Origin: Acanthochromis polyacanthus
Taxonomy: Eukaryota; Chordata; Actinopteri; Pomacentridae
Direction of reading: 5' to 3'
DNA length: 64,000 nucleotides
Assembly (NCBI RefSeq): GCF_021347895.1
Contig: NC_067120.1
Location: 18,833,361 to 18,897,360, forward strand
The position numbers and the translations under genes are program-made. Below, in pieces: positions 10,581 to 24,800 of the stretch. The notes beneath the pieces were generated by a model. The model worked only from the letters and a program-made list of their open reading frames with translations, had not been told where the DNA came from and made no database searches. Numbering within the stretch: the first letter of the stretch is position 1; each line of letters starts with the position of its first letter.

Positions 10581-13500
10581 CTAATACGGATAGAGGGTTA
10601 CACAAAGATACGCTAATAAATATGTTGCAATGCGTGGAGCTGTAATCAATATCATGTCTTGTTAGTCGTCAAGTTGAGAAAACTGGCTTCAGGCGTACAG
10701 TTTTTGTTTTGGAGAATGCCAGTAATGGAGTAGAGAGTAGAATCAGCAGAAAACTGAACACAGCATGACAGACTAATCACAGCATGACTTGGGTCCATGG
10801 GGAGTAAGCAGACTCTCTTGGCATCAACTTTTAGAGAGGCAAAATACAACCACAAATACAGTCCAAGGGAGGCAAATATTGCAGAGGAACAAACTGAAGT
10901 TTTGGTAGCTGATAAATTGAAATGTGAATGTGGCATGGGCTAATCTAACAGTCACGAAAAGGACATGACAAAAACACAGATGGACAATCAGACCAAGACA
11001 CACACACATACCAACACAAAACAGACAAAAACTCACAGTGCAGCGAATCAAGCAGCAGCACTGGCAGCCATGGAGTCCCAGTTGGTGAAGCAGAGGAACA
11101 CCTACTGCTGGAACCTACAGATGACACAGAGACAGAAGGCAGAAAAAGACAAGTTAAACAAAACGAATGAGAGAATGAGGAAAAAAATAAAGAGGGAGAG
11201 TGACAGACAGAGACGCAGAGAAAGCAGAAAACAAAGATGGAGGAAGAGAAAGGGAAAGAGCATTTTGTTATTTCGCCTGAAGCAAACCTCGGCACATCGT
11301 GGCTTATTTTCAGAGCAAATCATTGTTCTGGCACGCTGCAGACGAAAACATATTAGATTCTCTGCTACGCAGACAAAGTCATCTAAAAGCCAGAGACACT
11401 TTATTAGGCTAATGAATGCAACTTGATGCAAATAAAAACTTTCGAGCTTCAAGTAGCCCTGAGGTCTAGCTCTTTGCTACAATATTTTTCTCACATCCAA
11501 CAGTAGGACAAATATCATTTACAATTTTTCTTAAATTAATCTTCTTGGCAAACAGAAAGAGGTGGCTGGCTGAAAACATGACTGTGGGCTGTGAACAAAG
11601 CTGGTATGTTGGAGTTGTTTCATTAAAGTATGTCTGAAATTGCATATATTGTACGAACATGGACACACGTGGTTTCTAACGATGTAAGCAGTGCTTCCAG
11701 GGTGAACTACTTTACCAAGACTTGTGTGAAAATTACATTCTGGCAAGCAGCTCCACAACAGCTGTATCATTCCAGAAATATCAGATCTAGCGACACACTT
11801 AACACTCAAGGAATGCTGTCCTCATCTTCTGTGCAGAAGTAATAAAAAAGTATGTACTGAATTATTTTTAGTAAGCACTGGGTGGTTTAAGCAAAATTTT
11901 GCTTTTACTAGGTATAACTGTGTCACGTTTTACATTGTTAAATACATATGCAATGCTCAAGTGAGCAGCATGTGAGCATCTTTCTTGTGCTAGTATCCAG
12001 TGTGCTGAAAATAAACTGGACAGTAACAGTTCTGCTAATCCAGTTGATGGATTTAATGCCAACTGTGAAGGGAAGGCATATTTTCTGTCAGTGAATTGAA
12101 ATTGCTCAGCCCATTTGTGAATTCTATCCCCTTTTAGCTGTGGGATCAGTTCGAGGTGTTCTATTGGACACAAAATAGGTGGCTCTAGGAGTGTTGCTAT
12201 GCAACCGAGGAAAATTTCAGGAAATAATGCAAAACCATCCCCCCATATTAAGGATTCTATCTTAAAAACCGCCCTGCATTAATGCAGCCGAGGACGAAGC
12301 AGCTTGTTGGGGAATAAAAATAACCACAGTCATCTCAGGAGCCTTGACTTTCTTTTTTAATGAACCCATTTATTTGCTTTACAAATGGAAAAATGAAGTG
12401 TCAAAACTGGGAATAAGGCAGAAAAAATCCTTGGAAGTTTTGTTGCGATGATAAAATCAGTCAACAAATATATAAATAAATGAGTTTTCATTTCAAAAGT
12501 GTACCTTTGTGTGCAAGCTTCCTTTGGGTTCATCCTGGTTGGGGTTGGGTTATGATTATTGTTTTCTCACCATGTAATTTCAGAGATCTCAGGATATGGC
12601 GTTATTGCTGCCCTGGAGTCCAGAAGGGTAAATAACACTGGTATTGTTTTTGTTATGTTTTTAAACCGCACCGTTACCAGTGAAGAAACAGGAAATTGGG
12701 AAAGTGAGCGGCGGAATGACATGCAGCAAATGGTCAGGAACCAAACCTTGCTAGGGGTTTGATTTTCTAATTATTCAGATTGCAGGTCACCCCAAAACCA
12801 GTGAATTCTATTAACTGAAATGTCACCATACATTACTTAAAAAAAAACAAAAAAAAAACAGGCAAAAGCAGTAACTTTTGTGAAGGTCCTTGCAGAATTA
12901 CTACATGGTTCACATGTATCAATTACTATAGTTGGGATGCTGATCTAACTGAATCCACAAGAATTCCCAAACAAATATTTCAGAAATTACTCCTGCTGTC
13001 ACCATTTGTGGTTCTGGGTAAGTATCCTATTAATGGCCAATAGCCAACTAGGTATGTCATGTATGTAATACAGCGAAACAACTAATAGGCATGCCCCCAG
13101 ATAGTTTAAAGATCAGGAAGAGCATTTATAAAGCTGAAGAAAGTTTATGTTTTGTTTTTTGTGGGTCTTTAAAAACAGTAGAATGGCACTTGCTCTATCC
13201 AGGGCTGCCCTCCCTCACACCCTGAGAGCTACACACACTTGTGAGCTGCCAACAGACCCACAAACCCACCTCCAGTTGACCTAAGAATGTCAGCTGGAGT
13301 CACTTGCTAAATGGCTCAGACAGTGTAGGACAGAAGCACAACTACTGAATAACTGTTTTTTTTCTTTAGTTCCTCTGCCAAGTGCCAGAATGTTAAAACT
13401 GGCAGCCTGGCTGTCATAAACAGGATTATCAAACCTTCAGTTTCTGTGTTGGAACATTTAGAAGTAGCTACATATCAGTGTGACACCATGTTTGTTTTGT

Positions 13501-15625
13501 ACATTTTTGCAGATTTCAGTCAAAGTGTGTTTGCAGGTGCCACTGCACACATGTCAGCTCTGTTGACCACAATCCCTCCCTCATACCTCATAAACAGCAG
13601 CTGGTTCCAGTAGCCTGCTTGCTACCTGTAAATTCCCCTCCACAGGACTCACAGTTCTAGCATACTCTTGGTTTGTCTCCTATGAGGGGTGCACTTCCAG
13701 GGACACCATGAGCATGTGTTGCAGGCTTCACACTATGATAACAGTTTGAGTCTTCAACTGGCACGCTCTGTGGTAAACAGGCTTTTAATTGACTGTCTGA
13801 GTGCCTTTTTCAAAGCATTACTGGGCTGAAAAGAAATGCACTGATTAATGATCACGATGCCTGTTTGTCTGAAAGGTGCATTCAATATCTACAGTGTATG
13901 TAGGGGAATTAGGCCTGCAGCTGGTCTTATTACTCTGAGTCCCACGGTTTGTTTACTGCAAAGAAGCTGCTGAACGTCTCTACTATCACCCATGAACAAA
14001 AGCTTCACTGAATTATTTCTTGAAAGGCCAGAAGATGCTGAACCAATTAGACTAAAATATATTTCAGAATGAAACTTAATGCTGACTACTATACATTCCT
14101 GGAGAGAAACAGTTATCATAGGTTTAAGTTGAAGCTGATCACTTAAAAGTTGGATGGTCAGAATAATTATCTTAAATTTGTATCCTTGTACTTGTTTTAA
14201 AAGCTTTTCATCTGACCTCCGGGACCACCTTCACCTTCCTGCGCCTATGACCAGCTACTGCAAGTGCAATTTGCTGACTCACTTTCATTAACACCGACTG
14301 CAGAAACACTGAGCTAATAGCTTACAGTTGAACCATGAAAACCTCTGCGAGACAACAGCAATGATGACAGGAAACTTAAAAAACAGACCAGAAACACAAA
14401 CATGGGAATCAAAATTCATTTGTTAGGGACAATCAGTATTTACAGGAGGTCATTTTAATTGTGCATAATACCCACTTGAAATCAGGATTAAGCTAGAATG
14501 ACTCTAAAATCCAACAATTCCTCACTCTCATGCTGTCGAGCAAAGCGTGCAAGTAACCACATGCGCTACGCTGGTGGTTGCATGTATTACCTGGAGGATA
14601 ATCAGTGAGGTAGCTGCACAACATGACGACAACTGTCAACTTTTCAGTCTTGCACAATGACATTTCAGCAGCGCCATGTGACCCAGTGGCCTCATTTTGT
14701 TCAGAAAACAGCCTAAAACAACACTAAACTCGAAGTACAAAGCTGGCCTTTGTCTCTCCGGGTTTAACGGCTATTCTCCACTAAATTTAAAGCAAAGCAA
14801 CATAAGCCTGTCTTAAAATGCAAAGCCTATGTTTTTCTTAAATACAGTGTGTTCAATATAGTATAAGTCTATGGTCGAGTACAAAGACATACAGGAAGCT
14901 TTTACACAACAACATGGTACAGCGGAAGACCACAGACAAATCATCACTTAAAATCCCGCGCTTAGTGGCGGAGTCAACAGCGCACAGACACGGAGATTGT
15001 GACAAACAGTAAACAAACAGGTCAGTCCTACTAGAAGCTTCGCTAATCCACACATGCAGTCCATCCTAGTAAGCACTATAACAGCTTATATTCTGGCCTG
15101 TACAGTTTTTTACCAATGCTTTCTGTCATTGTGTCCCGTCTTGGCTTTGTCTCTATAACAACCACCTCCAAACTGTACACCTTCAGTGACATGCGGGGTG
15201 CTCATGGTGTTGAGCGGGGATTCGCAGTGACAACTACCACTGCTGCTCCTCATTTAAGAGACAGGCAGCACACACAAGTTAGCCAGAGTTGGAACAAAAA
15301 TAATCATTTGTAACCTACGTGCAAGTAAAGCTAAACAAGCAGAATTTGAGTGTGCACGTTTAGTATACTGCAAAACAAAAATTATTTTAAAAAATGTTAT
15401 TTAGTGTCAACAACAATTATTTGAACCTGTCAAAAGATTCTGTGTTCTATATGTATAACTCATCGTGCTGGCATTTAAAGGTTAAATAATTCTAACAACA
15501 TCCTTAAACTCTCAGCATGCCTGCTTCTTTTCAACAGTATTTGCTGAAAAATACCAACAGATCACTATAATCTCTGCAAGTCCTCTTTCAAAAGTTCTCT
15601 GGAGAGACTAGCTGCAGATAAACAT
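10581..15625. other. mostly anonymous non-coding DNA
   Basis: Apart from the exon-like 11037-11114 segment, no feature could be supported. The 153-codon plus frame at 10965-11426 is Lys/Arg/Gln/Thr-rich and follows purine-rich DNA, so it is unlikely to be coding. A 14-bp perfect palindrome lies at 12274-12287, and an exon-length donor context at about 13019 is unsupported. Confidence 0.45.
11037..11114 (-). other. candidate internal exon, 78 bp, unknown gene
   Basis: On the minus strand a long pyrimidine-rich tract with a plausible TTTAACT branch point ends in CATCTGTAG directly before the segment, and a GTGAGTTTTT donor follows it. The 78 bp are clearly more GC-rich than their surroundings. 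They are open in frame 1 (26 codons, phase 0 at both ends, starting VPAVGVPLL) and in frame 3. The three bases before the donor (ACT) are a poor match to consensus. No protein family was recognised. It could be a cassette exon, a lncRNA exon or chance. Confidence 0.3.
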
Positions 15626-15844
15626 GTGGATTTTTTGAATAAAAACTCCATCTTTCAAGAGCACTGCACTGCTGAAGCTGCTCTTCTGAAGATAATAAAT
15701 GATTTTCTGTCATCGGCTGATGTGATGAGCCTTCTAGTCAGGTCATATTACGTAGCACAAGATCATACTATATTTGCTGGTCAAGAGTACATGAGCAGCA
15801 TTGGCACAGTTCTTGAACGGCTCAAGCTAGGACTTTCACAGTGA
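15626..15844 (+). pseudogene. L2-type LINE reverse transcriptase fragment
   Basis: The 72-codon frame contains TAEAALLKIINDFLSSAD, then QDHTIF and IGTVLERLKLGLSQ. In order, these match blocks of L2/Rex-type LINE reverse transcriptases (STETALLK..ND.L, the FDTVDH-I-L region, GTVL.W...YL). The segment between the first and second blocks is diverged, and the LLDLSAAFD core is not intact, so it cannot be catalytic. No LINE 5' or 3' region is recognisable around it; it is a short, old, truncated insertion. Confidence 0.7.
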
Positions 15845-18800
15845 GCCATAACGGCTGAAGGTTTTCTGTCTAAAAACAATGTTTTTGTTATTTTTTAACC
15901 ATTGCATTCGGTGTATTTGGGCTGTATTTACAGCATCTTACTTTCACCTTGAAACATTAAAAAGGACTGAACAGCACTTTAATTACTTTAAAAGCACTTT
16001 AATTGGTCAACCAACAGACTACTAGCGTTATTTCACACTTCTCTGAAATCCCAGAACAAGAAAACAAAGTAAATATGTCCAAGCAGTTATGATAATGTAA
16101 TTTTCTTCAGGGACTCTGACTCCTCATTTTGCTTTTTTGATCTATGCCATCAGTGTTGAGGCTGTGTCTGGCACAAATCATGTCTCCGAGTCATCATAAT
16201 TAATCACAGACACAGAGAAGGATTTGTCACATTATCCATACTGAGAACTGCATTTTGGCAACGCCTCCTTATCACATCGAGCCTTTACAGATTCAGCAAG
16301 CTCAGCATTGCCAATCTGTTAGCATGTGCAAGTAAATGCTGAGTCTGGCAAAAGATGTGGGCTGTATGTGAGTTTCATTCCATGATGAGACTCAACCAGC
16401 ATGGAAAACACTAGCTCTGTTATACTGAAGGCTAATTACAGGACAGTATGTTGCAAAAGAATGAGTACACCATCCATGTTTGGGAATGTTTGTACCCCAC
16501 AACGATCACAGTGCTAAAACGCAACAACAGTGTTTTGTGGTGAATCTACATAAGTGTGGGCAGAATGCCACTTAAAGGAAACAACAACTTCACGAGCTAC
16601 AGTTAAACTGCAGCTTGTAGCAATTCAAAGTTTTGCATACTATATTTACAAAAAAATAAAGCCACGTTTTAAAGCAAGCTTGCGGTTTCATCCTACAGCG
16701 AATAACGTTCTAAACAGGCTTGAGAGAGTCTTTTTCCATGTGTTCTTGAAAAGCATATGGGAATAATCAAGCATATGTGTATTTTGGTTAATTTTTCAGG
16801 GAAAGCAAACACTTCTTTGGCAACTGTACCCTCTTCATTTGTCTCCAGAGTTGGTGGAGGATGGTTTCCAAATGTTTTGTTTCTTACTAAGTTCATTTAG
16901 TCATAGCCTGTCCTCCCACGTGGGTGAAATGGAAATCAGAATTGGGATGGAACCATGTCAATCTTCACCTTAGCTTAAAAAGTCTGCCTGGATTATTTTT
17001 TGGGTGCAGGGAAACATTTGGATAACAGAAGAGAAAGAGAAGAACATCCAACAAGGTTTTACCTTGGCAAAGTGATAACATGAGGCCAGTTCAACTGCTT
17101 CAGGTTCTGGTCCCACTGCAAAGCCTCTGCTTGTTTTGATGTCACTGTTGAAAGCAAGATGTTGCCAGAGATTTCTCATCTCTCATGCAGGTGGTAACAT
17201 TATGAAATAAGGTCTATGCGTGTTAAAATAAGCCCAATAACCAACCAGAAAAGAAAAAAAAACCTTAGAAAGCTCTTCCTGTGGTCTAATCTACATCTTA
17301 AAATATCATTAGGTTGAATATCAGGCCTTTAATTTACCACCAACCAGCTGAATGATTTCGGGTTGAATCAGTCTGCTGCCTGTTGAAATACATAAAAAGA
17401 AATTAAGTGTCTATTGACTCACAACCACCTCCCTGCAGTGAGACAGGACATGGACTGAATTGAAAACAAGAATCTAACACATATCATCAAACAGCCTCTC
17501 TCTCCTGTCAGATGATACAGCATGAACTACCAGGCATGCCGGTGTGAGTTTATTGTGTTTTCCTGCTTGGAGCTGATTAGAAAAAATGTGCTGGAGGAGG
17601 GGTGGGATTATCCAATATACATACAACAAAAATAGTCACAGAAAAACCACCAATCAAAATGTATTAACGTGACTCCGCTCCAAACACTGCTGAGCATGTG
17701 CTTTTCTTCTGCACATATGAGCAAATGAAAAAAAAAAAAAATTTTAAAAAAGGCTACCAAATCAGTCATTCCTCTACTACATTCTCATTGCACATTTCTC
17801 TCGCTTTCACTTTCAGGTTCCATTATTACGGTGAGCTAAAATCATTCAAAAATCCTTTTATTATAGCTGGAATTTCTTGGCACACAGCACAGGATTTTGT
17901 AGAAAATGCACAGAGAGAAGAGTCAGGGTGCAAACATCAGCCCCTCTAACCAGATAAACCTTCTCTTTAGAACATTTTAAAGCTGAATAAGCGGCACCAA
18001 GACAAATTCAATATTCACAAGGATGAAAATAAGAAGCACAGGCTGCCTCAATATTGCATCAAAGAGCTGAACGGGGCAGCAAAACATTAACCTCAATCTT
18101 TGTAACAGAAAGGCAAAGTTACATGAACAGACAGAAAGTAGTGTGTGAATCGCAGAATAGCAGAAACACAAGCCTGTTTCAGCAATGAAACACTACCATT
18201 GTTGTCCCAAACTACTGAACTGTGTAACTAAGTAAGCGGCAGCTACTCCAGTGTATAAAGAGCTCTCATTAAAATGTGAGCCAGCTTGTCCAAATCCACA
18301 CATCTTGCTTAATTAGAGGGTATCCCATCAGTGCTGAAAGTCCCTTCTCCAAACACTTCACGCTCAAGACAGGAGATAGTAATGATGCACAGACTGGCTT
18401 GTAACTCCCTCTCCTTTGCTTCTCCTTGACTTCCCTTCATCTAGTCTTTCCTTTTTGTCCAGCAGATTTCTTAAGTCCTCAGTGATCATCCTGTCCATCT
18501 GCATCTCTGAGCCCATCAGCATGCTAGCCAGTCTCAGCCATGCTGTGCAGATAGCAACAGTTGAAGCCTTGAAGAACAGGAGGGACAGAGAAGTGAAGAG
18601 CGAGCGTCAACAACAAAAAAATGTGGCTGACTACTTACAAGGCAGCGATGTGTGTCTTGCCAGTAGCCAGGCAGTGGAGTGAGGGAGAGAGCCACATGGC
18701 AAGCGTAGTCGCGATGAAGCCGGTGCATGAATGAGAGGTAGAGAGGGAGGGAGGGAGGAAGAGCTACACGAGGAGAGAGGGAGGGAACAAGTACGAGAGT

Positions 18801-21800
18801 GGTTCATGGTGAGGGAGGAAAAACATAACAGAGCAGTGACAGAGGAAAGAAGAAGGATAGGGGGAAAAAAAAAGGTACGATGACTTGGCTTCTCTTTTTA
18901 AGGAAACAAAAAATTGTGAAGGGAAAAAGAAGAGCAAGAGGATGACAGCTAGAGGCGAGATAGCCTTGACCTTCCCCCTGTCCTTAGCAGTAGTAATTCA
19001 TGTTCAGTCCCCATGTGTGACCAGCTCCTACAACAGTCACGTCATCAAACCCCATTAAGAACTCCTGATGTTGTTCATCGATGATAAAAAAAAAAAAAAA
19101 AAAGAGAAAAAATGAGGTTGAGCTGAGTCCTCCCAGTGGAAACTAAAATCCCAAAGAGACCTATCAATTTCATGATGCCTCTTAACCCTACATTTCGCAG
19201 GCAGGGACAGAGTGTAGCAGCTGTCAGCCTCCCATTGATCTGGTTTCGAGCACAGGCAACCCCTGGTATGCTCAGTACAAATTTAATAGATGTTTCAGTA
19301 GCCAAATGGTTTGCAAAGTGAACAAGTCTAGACAGAGAAAGTGATCTCCGCTCCCTAAACAAATGAGATCAAATACAAAAGGTATGAACCAGTGAAGCAA
19401 ATCATTAAGCCAGAAGGGCAGGATTTTTATTTGCAGTGTTTGAATGTGCGTTACCTTCCAGAGGCCCGCAATGCCAGGAAAATGACTTAACGGGGCTGTT
19501 CAATGAGGTGTAAAGAACAACTGTAAAGAAAACTGTGCATGATTTATGAGTTTGTGTTCCATTAGTTGATGATCAGAGCTCAGATGCTGAGCAACAGCTG
19601 TGTCAGAGACTTGAACAGATTATTAAAATGTTAACAAAAAAACAGTTTGGTAAAGATGGCATAATTTAAAAAAAAAAAAGTCTCTGTTGAACTATTTTCC
19701 ACAACGAATGCTTTATTTTACAGTGATACTCTCATACTTGATCTGAATAGATAGTTACCACACAGACCAAAAACTTGCAATGACTCAACAGGGCACTGCA
19801 TTTGGTTAAGTCAAAATGAAACTTATTATTCAGCTAACAAAGCTGTATCAGTGAGTAATTTACCATCTTTGACGTAACATATTTAGGGCGTATGTGACAC
19901 ATCTACAGGCTCCTATTAGAAAATTAATTAGTAGGCACTAAAAAGTGATTATTATTCAAATTCATAGGTTGTAAAGCTATAAGACAACTGAGCGTAACTA
20001 CACAGAGATGTCCACCAAATTGTAAAACCAAAGTTTTTTTCCATCCTCTTGATTTCTTAACATGACAACAGCATCAGAACGGGCACAAACCAGGAAATAC
20101 TTTCCAAACATAGTGATTAATCTGCAAACTACACCCCTTTTTTAATAGGGGTGAAGTCTATGTAGACTTTGCTGCAGCACTCAAATTTTCAGTACAAATC
20201 CTCAACATGTGTGCAACAAATGAGCCTGTCCAAAACAGCTCAACCTAAACAAAACCCCTCAGCATTTCCACAGAAGATAGGCCGAGTTTCCAGTGCCGCC
20301 TTCACAGTTACTCACTTCTGCGAGACTTACAAGACATTTGTTAAAATAAAGTTGGCGCTATGAGTGACTTTTTAACAACCAAAACAAATCAGAGGCATTC
20401 TGGCTGAACGTTTCTCCCCATTTATATGGCTTTTCTAAGATAGAGACAGCTGATGACTACCAGCTTTTTCCAGTGTTTAGTTTCGATGGTGCAGTGGTAC
20501 TAAATTAGCTTAAAGAGGCCATTTCCCATTGATCGCAAAGGTACTATGCATGCAGATGTCAGGCAGTTGGCTGATGATGTGGTGAGGTCTTTGTGGCCCC
20601 ATCATCTGTTCCGACATCTGGTCCTTATGTCTCCTGTACTGCGGGGCCAGGGTCCATAGTCAGGATATATCCGACTGGAGGTGGAGTTAGTCCAAGGGCA
20701 CTATTTGCAATGAGAGGCAAGGGCCGACAGTGAGTTCATTAAATAAGTGCAGCTGTAGCCATTTCTACAAGACATTACAATTTGATGAGATATAAGTCAT
20801 CAATAAACTGTGCACTTAATGGCACACACTTTATTATGCCATTATAAGCTATAAACATTAGAAACTGAAAATGTCTACAGAACAAAAGGAGGAAATCAAG
20901 AAAAAAAAAAATCTACCATGCCACTTGTTAGACCCATAGTTTCTAAGGATGATCTCTGGGGGGTGGTGCAAAGGAAAGCGGAAGAGGAAGACAGGATAAA
21001 GTCAGAGATGGAAGCTAGAGGGATAGAAGTAAAGTATAGGGGGATGAAGTGAAGTCAGGCTCGAGGGTTGCCAGTAATTAGTCATCCTAACAAAAAATAA
21101 ATAGCTGATACAAGCAGAAGTTTCCTGGGAGATGGACTAAAATAAAACAGAAAGCCCTTGTAGCCATTGTAGTCATTGATGCTCCTCCATCTCAGAGGAG
21201 ATTAAGGATAGCTCCGTGAAAAAATATTACTGATTTAATCACTCCATGTGACTGCAAGGCACACTGGTGATATTGTATTCACTTTACACTGAACTGGGGA
21301 TGGTGATTTAAAGATATAGAATGTTTGTTTTTGGCGAAAACACTGCTCAGTGGGAAAAATGCAATCATGACACGGACCTCTAGTTTATGGAGCATGGCTC
21401 TGTATGAATAATGGAGAGAATCACATGGATTTGATAATATAACTTGCATTTGCAAAGTACCTAAATGCTTTTACATTTACTTTACATAATGAATATCATG
21501 TATTTACTAGACCTAAAGCAAAAACAAAATTATTTCCATAATAATGCCTCTTTCACTTCATCTCAGCTGGTTTGCCTGTGAATTTTCAGTGACTTTCAAA
21601 TGAGTCAACTCTTGCAGACCGTCTGTTACCACACTTAATGTGAGATGGCTTCCAAGAAAAATGCCTGTGGTTAAACACTATTACGTATGGCCAACCTGCC
21701 ATTAAGGTTCACTGCCTTTCATCTGAGATTGTTGGCCTTGTGTTTGTATGTGAGACGCTGCTCCTTGCATAAATATTGCCGTCGTGTGCATTCACACACA

Positions 21801-24800
21801 AACACCACTGAATCCTCACCTAACAGCTGTTTTTTCATGCCCACCCTCACGTGTTTGCACATTTCCTGCTTCGTCATCCTCATCTATGCCTCCGTTCATC
21901 AGACAGGCTGAGACAATCTCTCACTCCCATTTTTATTTTCCCAACCTGGAGTGACAGGGAACCTAACAGGATCATCCATCCCTCTGTCCTTCACTATCAG
22001 ATGCCCCATCTGCAGATGGGAGGACTTGGGCAATTGCAGATTTGTCACTATAATAACTTCCTTTTACATGTTGTGTCGCAGCAAGAAAGTGAGTGAGGGA
22101 TGCGAGTCTTGACCCATTATTCTTTCTCAATGGCGCTTTACCTAGCACCTCAATAAATCAATTTTCTTATTGAGCTCTGGGGTCATAAAAGTCTATTTTA
22201 ATAGCATTATAAACAAGAGTAGGTTCTCAATCAATGATTACACTGACTCATGAAATGAGAGCTAGAGGGAGTGAAGCTGGGTTTGTAACATGACAAGAGA
22301 GGTTCACGGCTTTCCCATTGCAGAGTGTAGCTATGCCAGTTAGTATAAAAGTCACTGTTAAGGGGGTGCAAGGAAGCAAGGGCTGAATCTAAAGTACTAT
22401 CAGGTATTTTGGGCAATTTCTGACATTGGAGTCATGATTTGATGGGGTCTGTGGAACCATTCAGACACTCTAGCCCTTCACAAGTTCCAAAATGAGGTGT
22501 GTGATACCGTTAGATTACTGTATCTTGCTGCATTACAGTCCTGCCCATCAACACTAGAGCGGCATTAAAGGGAATCTATGTGATGGCGCTGTAAGTGAGC
22601 AGCTTCAAATATCAGGGAATAAGTGACAGCAGAAGTATTTGTTATACTGCTCACATTTTAACAAACTATTCTTGCACCAAAGAATTATGTCCCCGACATC
22701 ACAGTCCCAGTAAAAAGATAACATAACAACAGGCCACTGTGAGTTCCCGAAACTATGGAGAAATGGAAGAATGTCACTGTAATCCATCTCTAGCCCCAGT
22801 GGAGAGAGGAGAATGAAGAAACTGTTTAGCTCCTTGGCTTGCTTTCACTCTCAGCCGATGCTCTCCTTTTTTGACCTAGCCAGTGGACCAGTAGGGATGT
22901 TCATTCCAGTTGTGTTCTGAGCCCATGCAGACCGACTCCAGACAGGGAGTCGGTCCAGGAGGGAAAAACCCGTTCCAACAGCAAAGGACGGCATGGATGA
23001 GATAAGGCAGTTCCACTTAGAAATCATCAGAAGGACATCAACAATAGAACATAAACTCTATGGAGGGCACAGTGAGTAATGTATCCTAGCATCAGTAACA
23101 CTCCATTTTTTCCAAAAGAGTAGGCGGAAACAGGGAAAATAGGTTTCCAATTCAAATATTGCTTATCCATGGCAGGAATGTTGTTCTTTGGCATGGGATA
23201 CTTTCAGTTGAAGTCTTCAGGCCATTCTCTGTTTTTTCATATTCACTGATAAAGACTGGGAAGGACAACACAGGGCTGAAACTCCCACACCACAAAACAT
23301 TCCAAGTCTTACTCCCTCCCCCTCTCAACGTGTCTATCAGTTCACAGCATTCTGCTGCTTTTTCAATCTGCCCTTCTTCTCCAGCTGCATGGCAAATAAT
23401 TATTAACAGGATCAAAGCATATGAAAGGGCTTCTGCGTCAGGGAGGTTGAGCTTGGGGAGCCGGGTGACTGAAAGTGATAATGGCAAACCACTGAATTGT
23501 TTTTGCCTCTATATGGAGCACTAGAATGTTGGAGCTCTGCAATTAACGCCACTGGATTTTCGAAGCGGTCTAAATTCTAAGAAGGTGAATCAATTTCTGC
23601 TTTGGTTAGTTTCTTTTTTCCAGATTGCAGCTGTTACAAACTAGAAAGCAGTTGGCATCTCTGACTAAGATGAGTCACTTGCTCTTTTCAGATTCATGGA
23701 ACAACCAAAGCGAAAACTGAAACCTAAAAATGAATATTTGACTTTAAAGAATACAGTAAAATGTAATGGGCAGGAAAAAAGTTAATTAGCAGAAAATCTA
23801 TCTTTTGTAACCATCTAATTGCATATCTCATTGAATATCTACGCTCACTATCAGATTCTTCTTAGTGAATGGACAGTTGCATGCACATGCTGTGGGAGTA
23901 CAGTAAGTAATAGTTAACAGTGTCCCGACATAGCTGGTAATATCCACCACCAGTGAACGTTTCACTAAGACATTTTGACAAATGCATGCGGGTGCTTTAA
24001 GATATATGTGATGTACACCACTGCTCATTTTCGTCTTCGTGTTCCTGAGAGCTTTGGGTCTTGCAATCAAGCTAAAAGGCTGGGAACATGCAAAACAACT
24101 GTGTAGCTCCCATATACTGTGTGTCCGCATGACAAACTGACAAGATGCAGCTCACTCAGTGGATTACTTGGTTTTAAAACCAAGGAGAGAATGATGAAGT
24201 GCATTCCTGGATTTCAGAGCACAGCACCGGAGTGACACTTGGACGGGCTTTGACTCAATCACAGACTGCGCTTTTATTCACACATCAAGTAGGGCAAGAC
24301 CACATCCGTGACGGGTGTCAGAGGTGAGCTTGAACACTCTTGCATTTATGAGAAAGACGGCAACAGTCCTACAGGACACTCAGCTTTAGCGGTGTGGAAT
24401 GGTGCAATGCACCTAAAAAGATTTTTTTGTCTAAGTTAAAAGTATTAAGTTCCAATGTACATCCATGTCTCTGGACTCAACCTTTGACCTTTTGGATAGA
24501 AAATGTCAAAGGTTCATCATTTTATCAAACAATCCTTAAGCCTAAGTGGATGTTCATGTCAGATTTGAAAGATTTTCCTCTAATCATTCAAGAAATATCA
24601 ACATTAACAAGTATGGGACAGATAGTTGTCCAGAGATAAAGATAGACAACTTGAAAACATAACACATGCTACGTTATGTTGAAGTAGGGGGCAACAATCA
24701 TGATGCTGGCATAATTGAGAAACAATTTTTTACTTGTATTACAGCCTCATGACATTGCTTATTTAAGTCTTGGTTGTTGTTTTCAGACGTGTTGGCACAA

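Noticed and set aside
10965..11426. 153-codon plus-strand open frame
   Set aside because: Lys/Arg/Gln-rich product of purine-rich DNA; the exon-like part (11037-11114) reads on the other strand.
12274..12287. 14-bp perfect palindrome CTGCATTAATGCAG
   Set aside because: Too short to interpret and expected by chance at this scale.
18639..18728. Minus-strand ATG frame of 30 codons ending at a GTAAGT donor, preceded by CCCTCCCTCC-rich DNA (possible first exon)
   Set aside because: No recognisable peptide or promoter element, and the upstream sequence is simple repeat; evidence too thin.
22930..22955. Hairpin with perfect 10-bp stem (GACCGACTCC) and 6-nt loop
   Set aside because: About what chance predicts in 64 kb, and no T-run or neighbouring gene gives it a role.
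24262..24320. Plus-strand 59-bp segment between an AATCACAG acceptor and a GTGAGC donor, open in one frame
   Set aside because: Weak pyrimidine tract and no recognisable peptide; consistent with chance.
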